Assembly (NCBI RefSeq): GCF_014207955.1
Contig: NZ_JACHLK010000003.1
Location: forward strand, 310,001 to 374,000
Length of the DNA: 64,000 nucleotides
Origin: Acidovorax soli
GTDB taxonomy: Bacteria; Pseudomonadota; Gammaproteobacteria; Burkholderiales; Burkholderiaceae_C
Direction of reading: 5' to 3'
The notes under the pieces are model-generated. The model ran no database searches. It was not told the origin of the DNA and saw only the letters and a program-made list of their open reading frames with translations. A program made the translations under genes and the position numbers. The number at the start of each line of letters is the position of its first letter. The first letter of the stretch is position 1. Positions 24,922-32,839 of this stretch are shown piece after piece.

Positions 24922-25261
24922 ACTCGCCGCCGCCGCCGGCCTCTCGCGCGAAGCCCTGCGCTTCTACGAGCAGCAGGGTCTGATCCGCGCGCGCCGGCTG
25001 CCCAATGGCTACCGCGACTACCCCGAGGAGGTCTTGACGCTGGTGCAGTACATCCGCACCGCGCAGCAACTGGGCTTCACGCTGGCCGAAATCGGCGACC
25101 GGCTGCCCGCCATCTGGGACGCACCCGACCCGGCGCCCGCCGTGACCGAGGTGCTGTCGGCCAAGCTGCTCGAAATCGACGCCCGCATCGCCGCGCTGCA
25201 GGCGCTGCGCCAGACCCTGGCCGCGCGCGTGCTGGCGGACTGCCCGCTGGCGGCGTCCTGA
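24908..25261 (+). CDS. MerR-family transcriptional regulator
   Basis: The 117-residue regulator has the MerR winged helix at its N-terminus (MLIGELAAAAGLSREALRFYEQQGLIRARRLPNGYRDYPEE). A dimerisation helix follows (about 75-110). It lacks the metal-binding cysteines of MerR/CueR types; its single Cys near the end (ADCPLAAS) is not a site. The inducer is unknown. Its 14-bp overlap with the carbamoyltransferase gene suggests they act together, perhaps autoregulating the pair. A copy of the dispersed repeat follows. Confidence 0.9.
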   Translation: MLIGELAAAAGLSREALRFYEQQGLIRARRLPNGYRDYPEEVLTLVQYIRTAQQLGFTLAEIGDRLPAIWDAPDPAPAVTEVLSAKLLEIDARIAALQALRQTLAARVLADCPLAAS

Positions 25262-25266
25262 CCGTA

Positions 25267-25533
25267 TCAGTTATTCATTGCGCTGCGCGCCCTCACGGCG
25301 CATGAAACTGGCGCGGCCAAGGCCAGTGCTCCCGTGCAAGGGCCGCCCCGCCGCGAAGGCGGCGTATCCAGCGCATGCGCTGGGGGCGTCCCCCTCCCGA
25401 CTCGCGCAGCGAGGAGAGAGAGGGGCTGAGGGCCGCGGCTCCAATCCTGCCTGCGCAGGATTGGACGTGCCCGAAGAGCCAGCGCCTCTGGCGGTGGCAC
25501 CGAGGCGCGAAGCGCCTCAGGGGGTGCTTCACT
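25267..25533 (+). repeat. Dispersed 3'-end element, copy C (longest form)
   Basis: The copy spans the gap between the convergent MerR and monooxygenase genes. Its left end (TCAGTTATTCAT...CGCATGAAACTGGCGCGGCC) matches copy D. Stems: GCTCCC with GGGGGC (one G-U), CTCGC-GCA-GCGAG, TCCAATCCTG with CAGGATTGGA, and GAGGCGC-GAA-GCGCCTC. The CAGGGGGTGCTTC end lies next to the monooxygenase stop at 25534. A larger insert (GGCGGCGTATCCAGCGCAT) sits inside the first stem. Confidence 0.9.
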
Positions 25534-26772
25534 TCATAGCGAACTGGCCACCGAGCCATCCCCCCGGTACAGCCAGGGCAGGTCCAGCACGCGCTGGCCC
25601 AGCAGGCGCAGTGAGGCATCGCGGCCCCAGCGCACCGGGCCCACGGCGTGGAAGATGCGGCCATTGCGCGTGGCACGGGCCTGCACGCGGGCATTGCGCT
25701 GCCAGCGGTTGAGCGCGTAGCGGGTCAGGCGCAGCGGCACCTCCAGGTCGTGCATGGAGAGGGCCCGCTGCAGTTCGGCCGCGTCCTCGATCGCCATGCC
25801 GGCGCCCTGGGCCAGGTAGGGCACCATGGGGTGGGCGGCATCGCCCAGCAGCGCCACCAGGCCCTGGGCCATGTCGTTCGGGCCGCGCACGGGCGGCCGG
25901 TCGGACAGCGGCCACAGGCGCCAGCCGCCCCCGGCCGCGGCCACGCCATCGATCGCGTGCCGCAGCGCGGGGCAGGCGCCTTGCAGTGCATCTTCCAGGT
26001 CGGCGGCATTGGCCGCATGGTCCCAGGTCTGCAGATCGGCAGGGGCCGGGCCTTCGATGATGACGACCAGGTTCTGCAGCTCGCCCCGGCGCACGGGATA
26101 CTGCACCACGTGCAGGCGCGGCCCCAGCCAGGCGGTGATCTGCTGGGTGCGCAAGGCCTTGGGCAGGGCATCCTGCGCGACCAGGGCGCGGTAGGCCAAG
26201 TGGCCCGTGGTGCGTGGCAGCGTGCCACCCAGCAGTTGCAGGCGCGTGGCGCTCCACAGGCCGTCGGCCCCGACCAGGGCATCGCCCTCCACCTCCTTGC
26301 CCCGGCTGGTGCGCACGGTGACGGCGGTCTCGGCCCCGGGGATGGGGCTGGTGGCCCGGCTGCCGTCGGTGAAGCCTTCGATAGCCTGCGACAGGTTGAG
26401 CTGGGTGTCGGTGTACTTTTCCACGGCCGCGAGCAGCAGGCCGTGCAGGTCGGCGCGGTGGATGGTGGCATAGGCGGCGCCATAGCGCTCGATGGCCGTG
26501 GCCCCCAGCGGCAGCTCGGCCAGCTCGCGCCCCGACAGTGCGCTGCGCACCTGCAGGCGGGACGGGAAGGCGGCCACCGCCTGAAGCGGCTTGTGCAGGT
26601 CCCAGGCCTGCAGGCGGCGCACCACGTTGGGCCCGAGCTGCACGCCCGCCCCGACCTCGCTGAAGGCAGCGGCACGCTCGAACAGCCGCACGTCCCAGCC
26701 AGCGCGCGATGCGCCCAGGGCCGCAGCCAGCCCTCCAATGCCCCCACCCGCCACCAGCACCTGTTTCTTCAT
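25534..26772 (-). CDS. FAD-dependent aromatic monooxygenase (salicylate hydroxylase-like)
   Basis: The 412-residue class A flavoprotein monooxygenase has a GxGxxG dinucleotide site at the N-terminus (VLVAGGGIGGLAAALGASRAG), the DG motif LVGADGLWSATR, and the GD motif LLGDAAHPMVPYLAQGAGMAIEDAAEL. It probably hydroxylates an aromatic acid with NAD(P)H; salicylate- or 3-hydroxybenzoate-type substrates are typical of this branch, but the substrate is not shown. ATG at 26772 gives the canonical start MKKQVLVAGGG; a longer frame is spurious. It follows the GGDEF-EAL pair by 37 bp on the same strand. Its stop lies at the end of repeat copy C. Confidence 0.9.
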   Translation of the reverse strand: MKKQVLVAGGGIGGLAAALGASRAGWDVRLFERAAAFSEVGAGVQLGPNVVRRLQAWDLHKPLQAVAAFPSRLQVRSALSGRELAELPLGATAIERYGAAYATIHRADLHGLLLAAVEKYTDTQLNLSQAIEGFTDGSRATSPIPGAETAVTVRTSRGKEVEGDALVGADGLWSATRLQLLGGTLPRTTGHLAYRALVAQDALPKALRTQQITAWLGPRLHVVQYPVRRGELQNLVVIIEGPAPADLQTWDHAANAADLEDALQGACPALRHAIDGVAAAGGGWRLWPLSDRPPVRGPNDMAQGLVALLGDAAHPMVPYLAQGAGMAIEDAAELQRALSMHDLEVPLRLTRYALNRWQRNARVQARATRNGRIFHAVGPVRWGRDASLRLLGQRVLDLPWLYRGDGSVASSL

Positions 26773-26809
26773 GCGCCGATTGTCGCGCGCCGCGCAGGCA
26801 CCCCGTTTG

Positions 26810-29371
26810 TCATGGCGCAGGAAGCAGGGCGCGCTCCAGCATCCCGGCCGGCATGGGGCGGGCGAACAGGTAGCCCTGGAAGGCCTGGCAGCCGTGGCGT
26901 TGCAGGAACTCGAACTGGCCCGGCGTCTCCACCCCCTCGGCCACGACCGACAGGTCCAGGCTGCGCGCCAGGGCCAGGATGGTGCGCACGATGGCGGCAT
27001 CGTTGGGATCGGTCTGCAGATCGCGCACAAAGCCCTGGTCGATCTTGAGCTGGTCCAGCGGCAGGCGCTTGAGGTAGCTGAGCGAGGAGTACCCGGTACC
27101 GAAGTCGTCCATCGAAAAGCCCACCCCATGGCGGCGCAATTGCTCCATGCGGGCGATGCTGTCCTCCACGTCGGTGAGCAGCAGGCTTTCGGTGAGTTCG
27201 AAGCGCAGGCGCTCGGGGTTGGCGCCGCTGGCCTGCAAGGCGCCGAGCACCTGGGTCACGAAATCGGGCTGGCGGAACTGGCGCACGCTCACGTTGACCG
27301 ACAGGAAGAAGGGGCGCGTGAGCGCGCTGCGCGACCACTGCACCAGCTGGGCGCAGGCGGCCTCCAGCACCCACTGGCCCAGCGGCAGGATGAGCCCGGT
27401 CTGCTCGGCCAGCGGAATGAACTCGCCGGGCAGCACCAGCCCCCGGCGCGGGTGGTTCCAGCGCACCAGGGCTTCGGCGCCCAGCAGCTTGCCGCTGCTG
27501 TCCACCACGGGCTGGCAGTACAGCAGCAGCTCCCGCTGGTTCAGGCCCCGGCGCAGGTCCACCTCCAGCGCCGCGCGCATGCTCACGGCGGCCTGCATGT
27601 CGGGGTCGAAGAAGCGCTGGGTATTGCGCCCGGCCGCCTTGGCCTGGTACATGGCCAGGTCGGCATGCTTGAGCAGTTCGTCCGGCGTGGACGGACGCTG
27701 CCCGAACAGCGCGATGCCGATGCTGGGCGTGCTGTGGTGGCTGGTGCCCTCCATGTCGTAGGGCTTGCCCAGCGCCACCAGGATGTTCTGTGCAATGGTG
27801 GCGGCCTCGCTGCTGGCATGCGCCACGTCGCTGTGCAGGCCATCGAGCAGCACCACGAACTCGTCGCCACCGAAGCGGGCCACGGTGTCGCTCTCACGCA
27901 CGCAGGCCGACAGGCGCCGGGCCACGCGCACCAGCAGCTGGTCGCCGGTGTCGTGGCCCAGCGTGTCGTTGAGGTCCTTGAAGTTGTCCAGGTCGATGAA
28001 CAGCAGCGCACCATGCGCATGGCTGCGCCCCACCGCGACGGTGGCACGCTGCAGCCGGTCCATCAGCAGGCGCCGGTTGGGCAGGCCGGTGAGCGCATCG
28101 AAGAAGGCCAGCCGCTCGATCTGCAGCTCCGCCTGCTTGCGCTCGCTGATGTCGCGGCCCACGCCGCGGTAGCCGCGCAGCACGCCCTCTGCGTCGAACA
28201 CGGGCACGCCGCTCACCGAGATCCAGTGCATGCTGCCATCGGGGCGCTGGCGCTGCAGCTCCAGGTCGCGGAACGGCTGCTGGGCAGCAAGCACCGCGCG
28301 GTGGGCGTCCCATTCGGCCTCACCCATGTTGAGCGCACCGATCTCCCAGCGCGTGCGGCCCATCACGCTCGACAGGGGGATGCCGTTGACGCTCAGGTCG
28401 CCCGCCAGTTGCACGAAGCGGCCGTCGGCATCGTGCTCCCAGTACCAGTCGGACGACAGGTCGCTCAGGCTGCGAAAGCGCGCCTCGCTCTCGCGCAGCT
28501 CGTTCTGCACGCGCACATAGTCGCTCACATCGGTGAAGGTGCGCACCAGCCCGCCATCGGGCAGGCGCGTGGTGCGCACCTCGAAGGTGCGGCCGTCACG
28601 CGTGGTGCGCCAGTAGACCTCGGGCGAGGGGTCCACCGCAGAGCGCGCGATGTAGTCGCGCCCCCGGTGGTCCACCAGGTTGTAGCTGGCGCCGAAGTCG
28701 CCGCGGTCGGCCTGCAGCTGGGTCAGCTCGGCCAGCGTCGGGCGCGCGGCCATCAGCGATTCGGGCAGGTCCAAGAGCTCCAGCACGCGCTGGTTGTAGA
28801 TGCTGATGCGCCCGTCCGGCCCGGTGCGGAAAATGCCCTGGCTCATGCTGGCCAGGGTGACCTGCAGGCCCTGGCGCTGTTCCTGCAGCAGGCTCAAGGC
28901 CTCGTGCCAGATGCGGGCATCCACCGTGCGCATGGGCTGCACTGCCCCGGGGCCGGGCACCGCAGCCTGGCGGCCGACCAGGGCAGACAGGCGGTGCACC
29001 AGCTCGGGCAGGTGGCTGCCATCCGCTGCGCGCAGCGCATAGTCCCCCAGGCCGCAACGAAAGCCGCGCGCCGCCAGGGCTTCCTGCGCCACATCCAGGC
29101 ACAGCAGCACGGGACGCCCGGCGCACAGCTCCAGCAGGCTGGGCAGTTCCTGGATCTGCGGGTCCAGGCACAGGACCAGTCCATCCCAGGTCTGTGCGGC
29201 CAGCAGCAGGGAGGCCGCGTCGGCCGATGGGCTGTGCACCACCTGCCAGCCGGGGCAGCGCCGGGCCAGCACGGCAATGGCCGCCTGGGCATGCTGTGCG
29301 TCGCCATCCACCCACAACACGGTGGCGGCGCTGGCGGAGGGGAGTCGGGAGGTTTCCGTCACGGCGCTCAT
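26810..29371 (-). CDS. PAS-GGDEF-EAL c-di-GMP protein with degenerate receiver-like N-terminus
   Basis: The 853-residue protein starts with a receiver-like region (TVLWVDGDAQHAQAAI... about 15-130) whose Asp pattern is poor. PAS regions follow (about 165-290 and 300-420). The GGDEF domain (RFGGDEF about 497-503, with inhibitory RESD) and the EAL domain (GAEALVRWNHP about 632) both keep their catalytic motifs (ELTES, DDFGTGYSSL, KIDQGF, VVAEGVE). It could make or break c-di-GMP. It overlaps the upstream gene by ATGA and shares a near-identical core with it. Confidence 0.93.
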   Translation of the reverse strand: MSAVTETSRLPSASAATVLWVDGDAQHAQAAIAVLARRCPGWQVVHSPSADAASLLLAAQTWDGLVLCLDPQIQELPSLLELCAGRPVLLCLDVAQEALAARGFRCGLGDYALRAADGSHLPELVHRLSALVGRQAAVPGPGAVQPMRTVDARIWHEALSLLQEQRQGLQVTLASMSQGIFRTGPDGRISIYNQRVLELLDLPESLMAARPTLAELTQLQADRGDFGASYNLVDHRGRDYIARSAVDPSPEVYWRTTRDGRTFEVRTTRLPDGGLVRTFTDVSDYVRVQNELRESEARFRSLSDLSSDWYWEHDADGRFVQLAGDLSVNGIPLSSVMGRTRWEIGALNMGEAEWDAHRAVLAAQQPFRDLELQRQRPDGSMHWISVSGVPVFDAEGVLRGYRGVGRDISERKQAELQIERLAFFDALTGLPNRRLLMDRLQRATVAVGRSHAHGALLFIDLDNFKDLNDTLGHDTGDQLLVRVARRLSACVRESDTVARFGGDEFVVLLDGLHSDVAHASSEAATIAQNILVALGKPYDMEGTSHHSTPSIGIALFGQRPSTPDELLKHADLAMYQAKAAGRNTQRFFDPDMQAAVSMRAALEVDLRRGLNQRELLLYCQPVVDSSGKLLGAEALVRWNHPRRGLVLPGEFIPLAEQTGLILPLGQWVLEAACAQLVQWSRSALTRPFFLSVNVSVRQFRQPDFVTQVLGALQASGANPERLRFELTESLLLTDVEDSIARMEQLRRHGVGFSMDDFGTGYSSLSYLKRLPLDQLKIDQGFVRDLQTDPNDAAIVRTILALARSLDLSVVAEGVETPGQFEFLQRHGCQAFQGYLFARPMPAGMLERALLPAP

Positions 29372-32300
29372 GGGGTTCCAGCGGCTGGGGCCGCCAGCGG
29401 CGCCTCGGGCAGGTGTTCGCGCTCGAACAGGTCCACCGGCACAGGCCTGCCAAACAGATAGCCCTGGAAGCCCTCGCAGCCATGCAGCCGCAAAAACCCC
29501 AGTTGCCCCGTCGTCTCCACCCCCTCGGCCACCACCTGCAAATCCAGGCTCTTGGCCAGCGCCAGGATCGTGCGCACGATCGCCGCGTCGTTGGGGTCGC
29601 TCAGCACGTCCCGCACGAAGCTCTGGTCGATCTTGATCTGGTCCAGCGGCAGCCGCTTCAGGTAGCTCAGGGAGGAGTAGCCGGTGCCAAAGTCGTCCAG
29701 CGCGAATCCCACCCCCTGGGCCTTGAGCTGTTCCATGCGCACGATGGTGTCTTCGATCTCCCCCAGCAGCAGGCTTTCTGTCAGCTCCAGCTTGAGCCGC
29801 TGGGGTTCTGCCCGGTGGGCTTTGAGGGTGTCCAGCACTTCGGCCACGAAGCCGGGCTGCCTGAACTGGCGCGCGCTGACGTTCACCGAGATGGACAGGT
29901 GGGCGGTGGCCGCGTCCTGGCCCCAGCGCTGCAGTTGCCTGCAGGCGGTCTCCAGCACGGTCTGGCCCAGCGGCAGGATGAGGCCGGTCTGCTCGGCCAG
30001 CGGGATGAAGTCGCCCGGGCTGATCATGCCGCGCTGGGGGTGGCGCCAGCGCACCAGCGCTTCTGCCCCCACCAGGCGCGCCTGGTGGTCCACGACGGGC
30101 TGGTAGTGCACGAGCAACTCGTTCCTCGCCAGGCCCTGGCGCAGGTCGGCTTCCAGGTTGGAGCGGGCGTTGACGGCAGCCTGCATGTCCGGGTCGAAGA
30201 AGCGCTGGGTGTTGCGCCCTGCGGCCTTGGCCTGGTACATGGCCAGGTCGGCGCGCTTCAAGAGTTCGTCCACCGACAGGCGTTCGTCGCCGAACAGGGT
30301 GATGCCGATGCTGGGGGTGCTGTAGTGCTGTTGGCCGCCGAGGGCGAAGGGCTGGTTCAGGCTGGACAGGAGTTTTTCGGCGACGGTTTCGGCCTGGGCG
30401 GCGGCGTCCTGCAGTTCGGGGTTCAGGTTGTCCAGCATGACGACGAATTCGTCGCCGCCAAAGCGTGCCACGGTGTCGGCTTCGCGCACGCTGCCCACCA
30501 GGCGGGTGGCAACCTGGGAGAGCAGTTGGTCGCCCATGTCGTGGCCCAGGGTGTCGTTGAGGTCCTTGAAGTTATCCAGGTCGATGAACAGCAGCGCCCC
30601 CAGGTTCTTGCTGCGCTGGCAGGCGGCGATGGAGCGCTGCAGCCGGTCGAGCAGCAGGCGCCGGTTGGGCAGGCCCGTGAGCGCGTCGTAGAACGCCAGG
30701 CGTTCGATCTCTTGTTCTGCGCGCTTGCGGTCGGTGATGTCGCGGCACACCCCAAGAACCCCCGTGACCCGGCCATGCAGGTCGCGGATGGGGGTCTTGA
30801 TGGTCTCGAAATACCCCTGGTAGCCGTCCTCGGCAAAAGTCAGCTGTTCTTCATAGACCAGTGGCTGCCAGGCCTGCATGGCGCGCCGGTCGTAGGCGCG
30901 GAACTGCTCGGCGTCCGCTGCGGGCGAAATGTCGTAGTCGGTGCAGCCGATGATCTCGCGCTCGGGCTTGCCGGCAAAGCGTTCGAACACCGGGTTGCAG
31001 GAGATGTAGACACCGTCCGCATCCTTGAGGAACACCATGTCCGGGATGGCATTCACCACACGCGCCAGGTGGGCCTTCTGCTGGGCCAGTTCCATCTCGA
31101 TGCGCTTGAGCTCGGTCAGGTCGTAGGCGAACACCACCACGGCCAGCACGCCCTGGTCCGTGATGGACTCGGGCACGAGGGTGGTGTGGCGGTACTGCGC
31201 GCCATCGAGGCCATCGATGCGGTTCTCGAACACCGCCGTCTCTCCGGCAAAGGCCTTTTGCAGTTGGGGCCGCATGCGCGCCATGACCGCGGTGGGAATC
31301 ACGTCCTGCAGCAGTTGTCCCTGCAACTGATCCGGGGTGCGGTGCAGCCACCGGGCCTGCTGCTCGTTCACATAGAGCACGCGGTAGTCGCGGTCCAGCC
31401 GCGCCACGCCGCCAGGCACCTGGCGCAGCATGTTGGCCATCTGCACCTCGTGCGCGTGGGCGGCCTGCTCTGCCTCGCGCTCGGCGGTGATGTCGCTTTG
31501 CACGCCGTCCCAGATCACGCGCCCGCCGTCGAGCAGGCGGGGGGAGGAGCTCAGGTGGATCCAGCGCACCGCTCCCGAGGACACGCGCATGCGGAAATTG
31601 GCCTCCATGGGCCCCATGGTGCGCAGCGAACGGTCGCGGGCCTCCTCCAGCACGGGCATGTCTTCGGGGAGGATCTGCGCGTACAGCACGCCCGGATCGC
31701 GCAGGATGTCTTCGGTGCGCAGGCCGTTCAGGCGCTCGATGGCATCGCCCATGTGCACGAAGTGCATGCGGCCGTCGGTCTCGCGCACCACCTGGTAGAG
31801 CACGCTCAGCGGCAGGTTGCGGCCCAGCAGCTGCAGGCGCGTTTCGCTCTCGCGCAGCTGGGCTTCGGCCTGGTACAGCCGCTCGAAGGGCTGGCGCATG
31901 CCGGCCACGAACACCGCCTGGTACAGCAGCGCGTAGCCCACGACGCGCACCCCGTCGGCCAGCATGTCGGCCCAGCCGAACTGCGCAAACCCCGAGAGAC
32001 CGACCAGGAATTCGGCCACCGCGAACGTGGCCGCCGCCCAGGCCAGCAGGCGGGCACGGGTGCGGTTGTCGCCGCTGGCCGTGCGGTACAGCAGCACGGC
32101 GGCCGCCACCAGGCCCAGGCACAGCACGGCGGCCATCAGCACCGGCAGCATGCCCCCCGATGCCTGGGCAAAGCCATGGGCCAGCGGCCCCACGGCGGCC
32201 CAGACCAGCAGCAGGGAAAATGCGCCCGCCGCCACCGCCCACAGCCGGGCGGGCCCGGGCAGGGAGGCATGCAGTGCCGTGAGCAGCAGCGCGGCGCACT

Positions 32301-32679
32301 CGGCCGCGCGCACCCAGGCGCCCAGCCACAGTGCCATGTCCGTGACCAGAGGGGAGGCCGGCTGCGGCGTGGCGTGGGCCAGCACGCCGTGCAGGAAATT
32401 GCAGACCGCTGCGACGCCGAAGCCGGCGACCAGCACATTCGCCCTTCCCTGGTCCTGGGCTTCGAGCACATGCAGGGACACGGACACCACCAGCAGTGCC
32501 AGCAGGATGGCCACAAGCTCCATGAAGGGCTCCAGCCTGTGCTGGCTGTCCGTTCCCTCCCCCAGGATGCCGCCCAGCGACACCATCACCAGCGCCAGCA
32601 CCCCCACGGTCAGCACCACCGTGACGGCAGGCGCCTCCGAGACGAGCATGCGCTCTGGACGGTGGACTGGGGAGGTCAT
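29368..32679 (-). CDS. Membrane-anchored PAS-GGDEF-EAL c-di-GMP sensor protein
   Basis: The 1103-residue protein has an integral-membrane N-terminus of about seven to eight helices (about 15-270, MASE-like), then PAS/PAC segments (about 285-420, 430-545, 555-680). GGDEF (RFGGDEF about 740, with READ inhibitory site) and EAL (GAEALVRWRHP about 872) follow, with intact motifs in both. It would sense an intramembrane or cytoplasmic signal and adjust c-di-GMP. The gene ends within the next start (ATGA), so both proteins are probably made together. The start at 32679 lacks a clear ribosome binding site; ATG 32649 is possible. Confidence 0.93.
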   Translation of the reverse strand: MTSPVHRPERMLVSEAPAVTVVLTVGVLALVMVSLGGILGEGTDSQHRLEPFMELVAILLALLVVSVSLHVLEAQDQGRANVLVAGFGVAAVCNFLHGVLAHATPQPASPLVTDMALWLGAWVRAAECAALLLTALHASLPGPARLWAVAAGAFSLLLVWAAVGPLAHGFAQASGGMLPVLMAAVLCLGLVAAAVLLYRTASGDNRTRARLLAWAAATFAVAEFLVGLSGFAQFGWADMLADGVRVVGYALLYQAVFVAGMRQPFERLYQAEAQLRESETRLQLLGRNLPLSVLYQVVRETDGRMHFVHMGDAIERLNGLRTEDILRDPGVLYAQILPEDMPVLEEARDRSLRTMGPMEANFRMRVSSGAVRWIHLSSSPRLLDGGRVIWDGVQSDITAEREAEQAAHAHEVQMANMLRQVPGGVARLDRDYRVLYVNEQQARWLHRTPDQLQGQLLQDVIPTAVMARMRPQLQKAFAGETAVFENRIDGLDGAQYRHTTLVPESITDQGVLAVVVFAYDLTELKRIEMELAQQKAHLARVVNAIPDMVFLKDADGVYISCNPVFERFAGKPEREIIGCTDYDISPAADAEQFRAYDRRAMQAWQPLVYEEQLTFAEDGYQGYFETIKTPIRDLHGRVTGVLGVCRDITDRKRAEQEIERLAFYDALTGLPNRRLLLDRLQRSIAACQRSKNLGALLFIDLDNFKDLNDTLGHDMGDQLLSQVATRLVGSVREADTVARFGGDEFVVMLDNLNPELQDAAAQAETVAEKLLSSLNQPFALGGQQHYSTPSIGITLFGDERLSVDELLKRADLAMYQAKAAGRNTQRFFDPDMQAAVNARSNLEADLRQGLARNELLVHYQPVVDHQARLVGAEALVRWRHPQRGMISPGDFIPLAEQTGLILPLGQTVLETACRQLQRWGQDAATAHLSISVNVSARQFRQPGFVAEVLDTLKAHRAEPQRLKLELTESLLLGEIEDTIVRMEQLKAQGVGFALDDFGTGYSSLSYLKRLPLDQIKIDQSFVRDVLSDPNDAAIVRTILALAKSLDLQVVAEGVETTGQLGFLRLHGCEGFQGYLFGRPVPVDLFEREHLPEAPLAAPAAGTP

Positions 32680-32839
32680 AGGAGCTGGGGAGGATGGGGC
32701 GTCAGCTGCACCTCACCAGTGTATCGGGCTGTAAGCGCAAACGGCCATCGGGCGAAACACGCGCAGCGTGTGCGCCACAGGTCCCCTCCCAGGGCAGTCC
32801 CCGGGGCGGCCGCAGAGCCGCCCCCGCCCTGCCAGCGCC

